NCBI GenBank assembly: GCA_903824575.1
Contig: CAIJXJ010000071.1
Location: forward strand, 1-42,051
Length of the DNA: 42,051 bases
Direction of reading: 5' to 3'
Source: an uncultured Methylobacillus sp.
GTDB taxonomy: Bacteria > Pseudomonadota > Gammaproteobacteria > Burkholderiales > Methylophilaceae
How positions within the stretch are numbered: the first letter of the stretch is position 1; the number at the start of each line of letters is the position of its first letter. The notes beneath the pieces were generated by a model that made no database searches, had not been told where the DNA came from, and saw nothing but the letters and a program-made list of their open reading frames with translations. Both the position numbers and the translations under genes were made by a program. Shown in pieces: positions 1-7,685 of this stretch.

Positions 1-235
1 CATCCAGACTGAGCAAACGGCGCGCTCTACCGCCGACAGTGCCGAAGCTACCTCCAGGCTTGCGCTCGCCACTTTGGTCGCGGGCAACACCGCCGCCATC
101 CAGACTGAGCAAACGGCGCGCTCTACCGCCGACAGTGCCGAAGCTACCTCCAGGCTTGCGCTCGCCACTTTGGTCGCGGGCAACACCGCCGCCATCCAGA
201 CTGAGCAAACGGCGCGCTCCACCGCCGACAGTGCG
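1..235 (+). repeat. 96-bp in-frame tandem repeat in tail-tip gene
   Basis: Copies start at 1, 97 and 193. The first two are identical over all 96 bases. The third matches for about 40 bases with one change and then diverges into unique sequence. The unit is 32 codons, so gain or loss of copies keeps the frame. The same array opens at 41924 at the right end. The true copy number cannot be read from this window, because the contig ends lie inside the array. Confidence 0.95.
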
Positions 236-1108
236 CTCGCCACCGCCACCACCCAGGTGCAGGCCCGGCTCAACACCGGGGACTATGCAGCCGTCAAGAC
301 TGAGAGCAGCGCCAACGCATCGGCCCTGGGCACACTCAATGCCAAGTATTCGGTCAAGGTGGACGCTAACAACCATGTGACTGGCTTCGAGCTCAACAGC
401 GATGGCACCGTCGGGTCCTTCGTGATCCTGGCCGACAAGTTCCTGATCTGCAAACCAGACGGCACCGGCACACCCAAAGCCGTGTTGTCGCTGGGCACGG
501 TCAACGGCACGACCGCCCTCGGCCTGGACGGCTCCCTGATTATTGATGGCTCGATCTCGGCCCGCTCGATCAACGCCGAGGGCTTGACCGTCTCGAACGG
601 CATCTCGCCTGCCGTCGGTGCAGCCGGCACCGGATCGATGACCGGATACGGCGCCGTTTTCAACAGCAACGGCACCTTTGCCATTGGCACGCCGGCCAAC
701 AACATCGTCTATGACATGACGGGCGGCATCACGATCAACGGGCAGCTGATCGCCAACGCCAATATCGTGTCGAAGTCAGCGACTGAGTTTCTGTCGACCT
801 GGCAGTGGATTGCGAACGGCGCTTGGGCGACCTACACATTCACGATGGAGCACGCGGGCAACGCCTCGATCCTGCTCACCTATGGGTTCCAGACAAGCAA
901 CATCCTGGGCACGTTCGAGGTGCGCGCGCAGATCGATGGCTATACCGACTACGACTACTACACCGGCGGCGATGACGGCACGGTGACCATCCCGACGTTT
1001 TACTCCGGCCTGAGCGCCGGAACACACACGCTTTACATGTATGCACAGCAGCAGTATGCCGTTGGCAATCACCTGGCACGGTTTACTTTGTTGAGGAGCT
1101 ATCGGTGA
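1..1108 (+). CDS. Tail tip protein (lambda J-like), C-terminal part
   Basis: This is the continuation of the gene that starts at 39408 and runs off the right end. The frame is open from base 2 and matches the frame at 42051 through the 128-base overlap. Joined, the protein is about 1207 residues. The part seen here begins with 32-residue repeats (AIQTEQTARSTADSAEATSR and onward). It then has a DUF1983-like stretch typical of J C-termini (YSVKVDANNHVTGFELNSDG, FVILADKFLI), a short beta-rich segment (LIIDGSISARSINAEGLTV), and a terminal domain that is probably beta-sandwich and receptor facing. The stop TGA at 1106-1108 overlaps the GTG start of the next gene. The family assignment is firm; receptor binding is inferred from lambda J. 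Confidence 0.85.
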   Translation, partial: IQTEQTARSTADSAEATSRLALATLVAGNTAAIQTEQTARSTADSAEATSRLALATLVAGNTAAIQTEQTARSTADSALATATTQVQARLNTGDYAAVKTESSANASALGTLNAKYSVKVDANNHVTGFELNSDGTVGSFVILADKFLICKPDGTGTPKAVLSLGTVNGTTALGLDGSLIIDGSISARSINAEGLTVSNGISPAVGAAGTGSMTGYGAVFNSNGTFAIGTPANNIVYDMTGGITINGQLIANANIVSKSATEFLSTWQWIANGAWATYTFTMEHAGNASILLTYGFQTSNILGTFEVRAQIDGYTDYDYYTGGDDGTVTIPTFYSGLSAGTHTLYMYAQQQYAVGNHLARFTLLRSYR

Positions 1109-1533
1109 TCTACCTTCACATTTTCAACGCCGACGGCAGCCTCAAAATCCGCCAGCAGCTCGGGCCAGAGGACGATGCGCAAGCCATCGCCGAAATGAAC
1201 GGCTCCAACTTCTTTGTCCTCGACGAGACCGGGTACTGGCCCGACCAGGTGTATTTCGAAGCCGGCGCAATCGTCCAAAAGCCAGTCAAGCCCTCGATCT
1301 TTCACCAGTTTGATTACGCCACCAAGCAGTGGGTGGATCGCCGCACGCCTGACGATCTGTGGGCGGCCGTGCGCGTGCAGCGAAATATCCTGCTGGCGGC
1401 TTCTGACTGGACGCAACTGCCGGATGTGCCTCTGAGCACCAAATCAACATGGGCCGCTTACCGGCAGGCCTTGCGCGACATCACCAATCAACCCGACCAA
1501 CTCGCGATCGAGTGGCCGATACAGCCCGTTTGA
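1105..1533 (+). CDS. Phage tail assembly chaperone-like protein
   Basis: A 142-residue protein with a GTG start that overlaps the tail-tip stop. GAGGAG lies at 1093-1098 as ribosome binding site. The C-terminal half has the pattern VRVQRNILLAASDWTQLPDV followed by WAAYRQALRDI. This is the hallmark of the small phage tail assembly chaperone family (Pfam Phage_tail_APC type) found beside tail fiber genes. The N-terminal half is a small mixed domain with no motif I recognise. Its position between tail tip and side fiber fits a role in fiber folding or attachment. The family is recognised by pattern; its chaperone role is inferred. Confidence 0.65.
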   Translation: MIYLHIFNADGSLKIRQQLGPEDDAQAIAEMNGSNFFVLDETGYWPDQVYFEAGAIVQKPVKPSIFHQFDYATKQWVDRRTPDDLWAAVRVQRNILLAASDWTQLPDVPLSTKSTWAAYRQALRDITNQPDQLAIEWPIQPV

Positions 1534-1545
1534 AAAGGAAACAAA

Positions 1546-3057
1546 GTGACGCTTGCCACCATAGAAGATCTTGTTGCCCAGGTCGATACGCTCGACACCA
1601 ACACTACAGCATTGCTCGCAGCCGTGAGCACGGTCAGGACGGGTCTGGCGGCCTCTGTGGCCGGCGCTGCCGCCAGCGAGACCAATGCTCACGCCAGTGA
1701 GCTTGCGGCATCAACCAGCGCCGCCTCGGCCCTGGCGATCTACGGCGGGACCACGGCCCAACAGGCCGCCGTTACCACTGCCACCACCCAGGCGGGCATT
1801 GCCACCACCAAGGCCGCTGAGGCATCGACCAGTGCCGCCAGTTCCTCTGCCAGTGCCGCCGACGCCCTTACCAGTAAAAACGCTGCAGCGGCGTCTGAGG
1901 CTACGCTAGCCGCCGCCCTGGCATCATTCCGCGCCCTGTACCTTGGCACCTTTACCGCCGACCCAACGTTGGACGGCAACGGCCAGGCATTGCAAGAAGG
2001 CGCAGAGTATTTCAACTCGGTCGAGGATAAGCTCCGTACATACATCAGTGGGGCTTGGGCCGACTATGACGCCACCGCACAGGCTGCCACGAACAACGCC
2101 AATTTGAGCGCGACACACGCGGCTACATCTGCGGTGAATGCCGCCACCAGCGAAACCAACGCCCTGGCCAGCAAGAACGCAGCGGCATCAAGCGAGACGA
2201 ATGCAGCCGCCAGTGAGGCTGCGGCGCTGGCGAGTAAAAATACTGCCGCTACCTCTGCAACGGCCGCAGCTACCAGCGAGGCCAGCGCTGTTGCGGCCAC
2301 CGCAGCGGCAACATCGAGCGAGACCGCTGCCACCGCATCAGCGACCGCAGCCCTCACCAGTCAAACCGCTGCCGCCACCAGCGAAACCAACGCCCTGGCC
2401 AGCAAGAACGCAGCGGCATCGAGCGAGACGAATGCAGCCGCCAGTGAAGCGGCGGCGCTGGTGAGCAAAAATGCCGCTGCTGCCTCTGCAGCATCCATTG
2501 GGACAGCCGAGAGCAATTCGGCAGCATCAGCCGCCGACGCCCTTACCAGTAAAAACGCTGCAGCGACCAGCGAGACCAACGCCCTGGCCAGCAAAAACGC
2601 CGCAGCGACAAGCGAGGCTATCGTGCTGGCGAGCCAGACGACGGTCACCGCCCTGACAGCGGCCGTCACGCAGAGCACCACCGATGCCGCAACCTCGGCC
2701 GGCACAGCGGTGACCGCCGCCGCCGCCGCCGTGACGCAGGCAACCCTGGCTTCCAACAGCGCCTCTGCTGCAGCCAGCTCCGTGGTGGACTCCACCAACA
2801 TCGTGGCAGGGGCAACCATCTCCGCTGCTGCGGCCGCAGCCAATGCGGGGGTAGCCACCACCCAAGCGACAGCCTCCCTCGCCGCCGCCCTGACATCTGC
2901 CAACAACGCAGCCGCAGCCGCAGCCTCCGCTCAACAAGCTGCCGCCGGCAACTTAATCTTCACCGTCGCTGGCCGCCAGGGCGACATTGTCTTGACCTCA
3001 ACAGACATCGCCGACCTGCCGGATGCAGTGGCCCTTTCCATCATTTTCGGGAGTTAA
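1546..3057 (+). CDS. Side tail fiber protein, Stf-like Ala/Ser/Thr repeats
   Basis: A 503-residue protein made largely of Ala, Ser and Thr with repeated units of the type SSETNAAASEAAALASKNAA, as in the Phage_fiber repeats of lambda Stf. A non-repetitive island at about residues 125-175 (FRALYLGTFTADPTLDGNGQ, then ...GAEYFNSVEDKLRTYISGAW) resembles the small domain seen near the start of many tail fibers. The C-terminus (FTVAGRQGDIVLTSTDIADL) matches the short motif often found at junctions between fiber shaft and tip. It ends 3 bases before the next fiber gene, so the two probably form one shaft-and-tip fiber. AAGGAA lies 7 bases before the ATG. Confidence 0.8.
   Translation: MTLATIEDLVAQVDTLDTNTTALLAAVSTVRTGLAASVAGAAASETNAHASELAASTSAASALAIYGGTTAQQAAVTTATTQAGIATTKAAEASTSAASSSASAADALTSKNAAAASEATLAAALASFRALYLGTFTADPTLDGNGQALQEGAEYFNSVEDKLRTYISGAWADYDATAQAATNNANLSATHAATSAVNAATSETNALASKNAAASSETNAAASEAAALASKNTAATSATAAATSEASAVAATAAATSSETAATASATAALTSQTAAATSETNALASKNAAASSETNAAASEAAALVSKNAAAASAASIGTAESNSAASAADALTSKNAAATSETNALASKNAAATSEAIVLASQTTVTALTAAVTQSTTDAATSAGTAVTAAAAAVTQATLASNSASAAASSVVDSTNIVAGATISAAAAAANAGVATTQATASLAAALTSANNAAAAAASAQQAAAGNLIFTVAGRQGDIVLTSTDIADLPDAVALSIIFGS
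2143..2470 (+). repeat. Near-identical ~97-bp direct repeats in side fiber gene
   Basis: The segment at 2143-2239 recurs at 2374-2470 with only a few changes, offset by 231 bases (77 codons). A shorter third copy lies near 2567-2617. All are in frame and encode the TNALASKNAAASSETNAAAS type unit. The high identity, including third codon positions, suggests recent duplication or recombination rather than protein-level constraint alone. Confidence 0.8.
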
Positions 3058-3060
3058 AAA

Positions 3061-5700
3061 ATGGCTTTTCAAGAAAAGGCGTTATCGCTTGGCACAGTAG
3101 AGACACTGTTGTTCGAGTGCCCCGTGACGCTGACCGGTTCAGCGCACGGCATCGTATTTTCCAACATCACGGGGGCCAGCAAAACCATCGCGATCAAACT
3201 CTACAACAAGGCGAGCGGCATCACCACCACTATCGCCCAAGACCGGGTTGTGGCGGCCAACGGCGAGTTCTCCTGGCCAAAACCAATCAACCTGGCGTCT
3301 GGCGACCAGATCATCGCCCTGGCGTCAGCATTGAACGCCGTGACGGCCGTTGTCTCGATTTATCTGGCATCCAGCCAACCGCTCGCAACAGGCTTTACCC
3401 TGCGCGGCGAGCACTCGGCAATCGCGACCTACCTCCCTAACGATGTCGTGTCCCTAAACGGCAGCTCTTATGCTGCCATCACTCAAAACGTCAACAGCGC
3501 ACCGCCATCAGCCAGCTGGATGGTCGTGGCCCAAAAGGGCGATACCGGCCCCAGTGTCGCAGTTGCCGACGAAGGCACTCAACTGACCGCCGCTGCAACC
3601 GCATTCAACTTCACCGGTGGCGGGGTCACGGCCACCGCCAGCGGTGGCTCTGTCACTGTGAATGTGCCAGCGCCCACGGCAACATCTGTCGGCTTGGGTG
3701 GAGTGGACAACACGGCCGATAGCGCCAAACCCGTCAGCACAGCGCAGGCCGCCGCTGATGCCGCAGTGCTCGCTTCAGCCAACGCCCATTCAGACGCGCT
3801 TGTCGTCGGCCTGTGGGATGACCGTGGGAGCTTCAACGCATCAGTCAACACCTACCCCACAACTGGCGGCTCCGGCACTGCTGGCGCCATCCTCAAGGGT
3901 GACATCTGGACGATCGGTGTTGTGGCGACATCCGGCGTGCTGCTGGGTTACGCCGTCGGTACCAACGTGCGGGCCGTGGTGGACACCCCCGGCCAGACTG
4001 GCGCTAACTGGGCGGTGACCGAAGTTGGCCTGGGCTACGTGCCCGAGAACGCCGCCAACAAGCGGACGTCTTTTCAAGCGACTCCGGACGACTCGCATTA
4101 CGCGAGCGAGAAGTTGGTAAAGGACAGCCTGGACGGAAAACAAGCCACCATGGTTTCCGGCACCAATCTCAAGACGGTAGGCGGTGCTTCTTTGCTCGGC
4201 TCGGGGGACATAACGGTCGGCGGCAGCATTTCTGTCTCAGGCAGCGCCAGCACCTACGTCACCCTGGCCAGCACCTTCACCATTTTGGCGCCGGATTCGT
4301 TCACGACCTATACGGTTAGCGCGACTTCGGGCACAGCCAGCCTGTCGGGGGCGACGATCACGTACACCGCGCCTAGCTCGGCTTGTACCGACACCTTGGT
4401 GGTTTCTGGCGGTGGTGCAACCAAGAACATCAGTATCACCGTGGCTGCTGCTGGGGTGAATACCCCAACAAACAGCGCCCCGAGCAACGCGGCGACGGGG
4501 CAAGCGGCCAGCGTCGCGCTGTCGGCATCGGCATTTTCCTGGTTCGGAATTTCGACCACGCACCTCAACAGCGATTGGCAAGTGGCCACAGACAGTGGCT
4601 TCAGTACCGTTGTCGCCAGCAGCATGGCCGATTCCACTAACAAGACGAGCTGGACTGTGACCGGCCTTTCGGTCAACACCACTTATTACTGGCGCGTGCG
4701 CTATCGCGGCGCGAATTCATCCGTGTCATCGTATTCCAGTGCGTTCAGTTTCCAGACTGCAACCAGTTTCAATAGCTACATCGCCACGCCAACCGCAACC
4801 CCAAGTTTTGGCGCCTCTTTCGAGGGCGGCTCTTACGCCGGGTTGATTTGGAATGAGTTAGTGGAATCCAGCACTAGCATTGCCATTGCCACCGGAAGCA
4901 AAGCCTTCACAGTGGCTGATATGACCAGTGCGCCAATTGTCTATTCCGGGCAGGCGCTTGAAGTGCGCAGCAGGGCGAATCCGGCCAATAAATTCATTGG
5001 CACTGTAACGGGAGCATCAGGAACTACCCTGACCATCAACGTCACCAGCGTCGGGGGTAGCGGCACCTTCACGGACTGGTCGATCATGGCGAAGTACCGC
5101 GTCATCGTCGCGCCCAAGTCCAGCGGCGAAAACTCAAGCATTGCATTCAAGAATGCCAACACCGCCGCGCCCAGCGCCTGCGGTACGCTCACCGAAGGCA
5201 AAAAAGCCACCGACGCCATGGTGGCGGCAGATACCAGCACTGTGTATCCAGCGGCTTGGTGGTGTCACAACCTGAGCATTGGCGGCAAGACCGATTGGTA
5301 TCTACCTGCTCGTGATGAACTTGAGCTGGCCTGGCGCAACCTCAAGCCCACGACAGATGCCAACTACACCAGCGCCGACAGGTCCACAGGTGCCACGCCA
5401 AATTACATGAATTTGGGCTCGTATGGCGACGTCGCCAACACCCACGGCCTCAACAACAACAGCAGCCCCACGGGTGCCGCCTATACCTCAGGTAGTCCAG
5501 CGCAGACCTCCGCGAGCGCTTTCCAAACAGGCAATGCTGAGGCCTTTGCTTACGGCTCGTACTACTACTGGTCGGCGTCGGAGTACTCCACGACGGACGC
5601 GTGGCTCCAGTACTGGGGCTCGGGCGCTCCCGGCTTCCAGTACAGCGTCAGTAAGGCGAGTGCCTACTATGTGCGGGCTGTCAGGCGATCAATTATTTGA
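3061..5700 (+). CDS. Tail fiber/adhesin with C-terminal DGR-type variable lectin domain
   Basis: An 879-residue fiber. The N-terminal part has fiber motifs (GLGGVDNTADSAKPVSTAQA near residue 215; TNLKTVGGASLLGSGDITVG near 365). A fibronectin type III-like domain lies at about 465-567 (WQVATDSGFST, TTYYWRVRYRG). The C-terminal 200 residues form an Lcl_C/DUF1566, formylglycine-enzyme-like C-type lectin fold: GGKTDWYLPARDELELAW, YYYWSASEYS, and the terminal YYVRAVRR. This is the usual fold of variable proteins of diversity-generating retroelements. From residue 841 on, most codons end in C or T (TAC, TCC, GAC, CTC, GGC, GCT, CCC, TTC, AGC, GTC), as expected if AAC/AAT template codons had been mutated at adenines. 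It is the likely receptor-binding tip. Confidence 0.85.
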   Translation: MAFQEKALSLGTVETLLFECPVTLTGSAHGIVFSNITGASKTIAIKLYNKASGITTTIAQDRVVAANGEFSWPKPINLASGDQIIALASALNAVTAVVSIYLASSQPLATGFTLRGEHSAIATYLPNDVVSLNGSSYAAITQNVNSAPPSASWMVVAQKGDTGPSVAVADEGTQLTAAATAFNFTGGGVTATASGGSVTVNVPAPTATSVGLGGVDNTADSAKPVSTAQAAADAAVLASANAHSDALVVGLWDDRGSFNASVNTYPTTGGSGTAGAILKGDIWTIGVVATSGVLLGYAVGTNVRAVVDTPGQTGANWAVTEVGLGYVPENAANKRTSFQATPDDSHYASEKLVKDSLDGKQATMVSGTNLKTVGGASLLGSGDITVGGSISVSGSASTYVTLASTFTILAPDSFTTYTVSATSGTASLSGATITYTAPSSACTDTLVVSGGGATKNISITVAAAGVNTPTNSAPSNAATGQAASVALSASAFSWFGISTTHLNSDWQVATDSGFSTVVASSMADSTNKTSWTVTGLSVNTTYYWRVRYRGANSSVSSYSSAFSFQTATSFNSYIATPTATPSFGASFEGGSYAGLIWNELVESSTSIAIATGSKAFTVADMTSAPIVYSGQALEVRSRANPANKFIGTVTGASGTTLTINVTSVGGSGTFTDWSIMAKYRVIVAPKSSGENSSIAFKNANTAAPSACGTLTEGKKATDAMVAADTSTVYPAAWWCHNLSIGGKTDWYLPARDELELAWRNLKPTTDANYTSADRSTGATPNYMNLGSYGDVANTHGLNNNSSPTGAAYTSGSPAQTSASAFQTGNAEAFAYGSYYYWSASEYSTTDAWLQYWGSGAPGFQYSVSKASAYYVRAVRRSII
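5560..5685 (+). other. Putative DGR variable region (VR)
   Basis: This is the 3' end of the lectin-domain gene. Invariant-looking codons (GAG, GCG TGG, CAG, TGG, CAG, AAG, GTG CGG GCT GTC) alternate with codons of the NNC/NNT form. That mix is typical of VRs copied from a template repeat with AAC/AAT codons. Its limits are estimated. No template repeat was found in the window, so the call rests on codon pattern, protein fold and the neighbouring Avd-like gene. Confidence 0.65.
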
Positions 5701-5702
5701 TC
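5687..5702 (+). other. Perfect 6-bp hairpin at the end of the variable region
   Basis: GATCAA-TTAT-TTGATC is a perfect inverted repeat with a 4-base loop that spans the stop codon of the fiber gene. DGR targets such as the one in Bordetella phage BPP-1 carry a short-stem, 4-base-loop hairpin just downstream of the VR, where it aids retrohoming. It has no T-run, so it is unlikely to be a terminator. Confidence 0.55.
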
Positions 5703-5729
5703 CTTCAATCCTTTTGACCCCTGACTGCC

Positions 5730-6071
5730 ATGGCCCAGTACCAACACCTGCCGATCTACAAGGTCACCTATGAACTGCTTCAGCAGATCACCAAAGTGAC
5801 CAAGGACTTCCCACGCGACTTCAAGCACTCGCTGGCGGTCAAGCTGCGTGACGAAGTGGTTGACCTGGTGGTGTTTGTGTACAAGGCCAACACCTTCATC
5901 ATCGTCACCGCTGGGCGTGACGCCGATCCGCACCAGGTGCAGGCCACAGCCAACAGTTATTTTGGCCTGATGCGCCACGCCAACGCATGGCGCGAGCGCC
6001 AGCGTTTTACCCAAATCCTGCGCAGCCACGGCCACCGCGTGCGCTCAGATCTGACCCGCGTCATTGTTTAA
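5730..6071 (+). CDS. Avd-like protein fused to an RT-like C-terminal tail (DGR remnant)
   Basis: A 113-residue frame. Residues 1-54 (MAQYQHLPIYKVTYELLQQI, FPRDFKHSLAVKLRDEVVDL, VYKANT) match the start of the four-helix-bundle Avd family that follows DGR variable proteins. Normal Avd proteins continue with two more helices; this one does not. The last ~50 residues contain NSYFGLMRHAN, an Arg-rich helix and GHRVRSDLTR. These look like the C-terminal tail of DGR reverse transcriptases, where NSYxGxxxHxN and a following Arg recur. I infer that a deletion joined avd to the 3' end of the RT gene in frame, near 5890. Whether the product is made or works is unknown. The alternative is a short divergent Avd. 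Confidence 0.6.
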   Translation: MAQYQHLPIYKVTYELLQQITKVTKDFPRDFKHSLAVKLRDEVVDLVVFVYKANTFIIVTAGRDADPHQVQATANSYFGLMRHANAWRERQRFTQILRSHGHRVRSDLTRVIV

Positions 6072-6082
6072 CCGAGAAAACC

Positions 6083-6610
6083 ATGAAATACCTCAAATTC
6101 ACCTACGTCGATGCCCAGACCGGCATCAGCATTGCCGCCCAGCCAGCGCAAAACGGCCCGAAGTTTCCGCCCGTCGTCGGCCTGAGTTTCGTGTGGGCGC
6201 GTGAGTCTGCCTACCCAACCGATGTGCCGCAGTTCTTTGGCACTTGCCCGGATGAGTCAGACACGCAAGTGGATGGTGTGCTGGGAATCTTCGGCCAGTC
6301 AGATTGGGAGCAGATGCAGGCTGATGAGATGGCGATGCGGCCCGACCCAGAGGCGCAGCGCATCGCCCGGCTCTGGCAAGCGGCGCACGATCTTGAGTAC
6401 GCCGCAATCTCTGGCAGTGCCATTGGCCTGATCACCATGGGTGTGCTGCAAGGTAAGCCCAAATGCCTGGCGGTGCAAGGCTGGATCAAGTCGATTTGGG
6501 AAACCTACTACGTTCGCAAGGCCGGGACTTCGACCGACTGCGACTTTGCAATCGTCGCCGGAGCGTGTCCGCATTCGGTGCCCGAACTGATTGTGGAGTT
6601 GGGCGTATGA
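6083..6610 (+). CDS. Phage protein of unknown function
   Basis: A 175-residue protein starting at ATG 6083, twelve bases after the preceding stop; the frame is open further upstream, but that would overlap the previous gene. The N-terminal half has a beta-rich look (MKYLKFTYVDAQTGISIAAQ). A central acidic, helical part (SDWEQMQADEMAMRPDPEA) is followed by a C-terminal region with WIKSIWETYYVRKA. I do not recognise a family. It sits between the receptor-binding region and the lysis genes, and its stop overlaps the next start by ATGA, so it is translated with the lysis cassette. A tail-fiber accessory role is possible but unproven. Confidence 0.6.
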   Translation: MKYLKFTYVDAQTGISIAAQPAQNGPKFPPVVGLSFVWARESAYPTDVPQFFGTCPDESDTQVDGVLGIFGQSDWEQMQADEMAMRPDPEAQRIARLWQAAHDLEYAAISGSAIGLITMGVLQGKPKCLAVQGWIKSIWETYYVRKAGTSTDCDFAIVAGACPHSVPELIVELGV

Positions 6611-6861
6611 CCTGGCAGCCCATCTTATTTGCTTCCATTTACATCCTGGTCGTAGGGTGCCTAAGCAATTCCGGCGAGCGCTACAAGATGCTACTCACCA
6701 CGCTCGACGCATTCTTGTTTTGCATCGTCTGCCTGGGCAACGTCAGGCAGGGCGGCTTTGTGCGCTTGATCAACTGGATTTTTCGCGACCCTAATCACTG
6801 TGAGCGGTCGTGGAAATGGCAGCAACATATTTATAAAAATGAAGGAGACACCCATGGCTGA
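6607..6861 (+). CDS. Small membrane protein at head of lysis cassette
   Basis: An 84-residue protein whose ATG overlaps the upstream TGA. Hydrophobic segments lie at about residues 4-20 (PILFASIYILVVGCLS) and 30-46 (LLTTLDAFLFCIVCLGN), with a basic, Trp-containing C-terminal tail. It has the shape of a two-segment small membrane protein. Being directly upstream of a holin-like gene and overlapping it by 8 bases, it could be an antiholin or accessory lysis protein. I recognise no family. Confidence 0.55.
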   Translation: MTWQPILFASIYILVVGCLSNSGERYKMLLTTLDAFLFCIVCLGNVRQGGFVRLINWIFRDPNHCERSWKWQQHIYKNEGDTHG

Positions 6862-7333
6862 GCCTACCTCCACCGCTGCTGCCACGCTGCTGGCCGCCAC
6901 GGCCTCGCTGCCCATCATCACCGCATTTGGCATCCCGCTAGGCCTGCGCGCCGATCTGCTGGTGGCGGGATTTGCGGGTGCGCTGGTGGCCATCATCTTG
7001 CTCAACACGGTGCCGGCCACGGACGACACGCTGCGCGAGATGGTGCACGCAAAGCAATGGCTGCTGACAACACTGGCGATGCTGATCGTTGCTGGCATCG
7101 TATATGCCCTGCAGCGGCCTGAGTGGGCCTATGTGGCCATCACTGCACCGGCCGTGTTCGGTGCCATCTACAAGTTGTTTCCAGCCGCGCGACTGCGTAT
7201 CGAGGCTGCTGCATACCGACTGCAGCTCACGTATTACCCGGACGACCGCAGCGCTTTATTTGCCGGCTTTTTGGCGACCAATTACAGCCTGGCCATCACG
7301 CAGGATCAGGCGCTGCAAGCGCTTCGCACATAA
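6854..7333 (+). CDS. Putative holin
   Basis: A 159-residue protein starting at ATG 6854 with GAAGGA at 6841-6846. Three hydrophobic segments are visible at about 35-52 (LVAGFAGALVAIILLN), 69-85 (WLLTTLAMLIVAGIVYAL) and 92-108 (AYVAITAPAVFGAIYKLF). They are followed by a soluble tail of ~50 residues. The MAEPTSTAA start and three-segment topology resemble a class of proteobacterial phage holins. It lies ahead of a small membrane protein, endolysin and spanins. The holin would open the inner membrane at lysis time. The long C-terminal tail is unusual for a class I holin, so the call is provisional. Confidence 0.6.
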   Translation: MAEPTSTAAATLLAATASLPIITAFGIPLGLRADLLVAGFAGALVAIILLNTVPATDDTLREMVHAKQWLLTTLAMLIVAGIVYALQRPEWAYVAITAPAVFGAIYKLFPAARLRIEAAAYRLQLTYYPDDRSALFAGFLATNYSLAITQDQALQALRT

Positions 7334-7346
7334 ATAGGAGTCACCC

Positions 7347-7685
7347 ATGTCTGAGATGGATATTTACCCCTCGCTTACACAGATTGCCGACGAGCTGCCG
7401 AAGCGCCGATTGTCGGACATCAACATCCACCATGAGGACGGCGGATGCATCGGACTTGACATTGCGAATCTGCGGTTCCAAAAGGGCGATGAGCGGATGA
7501 CGCGCATCGAAAGCAAGCTCGACATCAATAGCGCCGACACGGCAGAGGTGCTGGAGATTCTCAGGTTGGGAAAGAGCTTTTTCAAGGTAATTGGTCTGTT
7601 CGGCTCCTTTGTGAAGTGGACAACAGCCATTGGTGCTCCAGTGATGGTCTTTTACTACACGCTCAAGGGTGGGGGCAAGCAGTAA
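7347..7685 (+). CDS. Small membrane-anchored protein in lysis cassette
   Basis: A 112-residue protein with AGGAG at 7336-7340. The N-terminal two thirds are soluble and charged, including a helical stretch (RMTRIESKLDINSADTAEVL). A single hydrophobic segment lies near the C-terminus (GSFVKWTTAIGAPVMVFYYT), followed by KGGGKQ. This layout of amphipathic helix, one membrane segment and basic tail is like hemolysin XhlA-type or antiholin proteins beside endolysins. Its stop TAA overlaps the endolysin start (TAATG), so the two are probably translationally coupled. Function is inferred from context only. Confidence 0.5.
   Translation: MSEMDIYPSLTQIADELPKRRLSDINIHHEDGGCIGLDIANLRFQKGDERMTRIESKLDINSADTAEVLEILRLGKSFFKVIGLFGSFVKWTTAIGAPVMVFYYTLKGGGKQ

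Noticed and set aside
283-705. Long minus-strand ORFs under the tail tip, fibers, RecT and tape measure.
   Set aside because: They mirror strongly coding plus- or minus-strand genes, are rich in Arg/Ala/Pro or Val, and have no motifs or binding sites; high-GC shadow frames explain them.
1546-3057. CRISPR-like or noncoding repeat array in the fiber gene.
   Set aside because: The repeats are in frame, of mixed length, and encode a Stf-type Ala/Ser/Thr shaft.
5704-5730. Terminator after the fiber gene.
   Set aside because: The hairpin lacks a following T-run of useful length, and the Avd-like gene follows within 30 bases.
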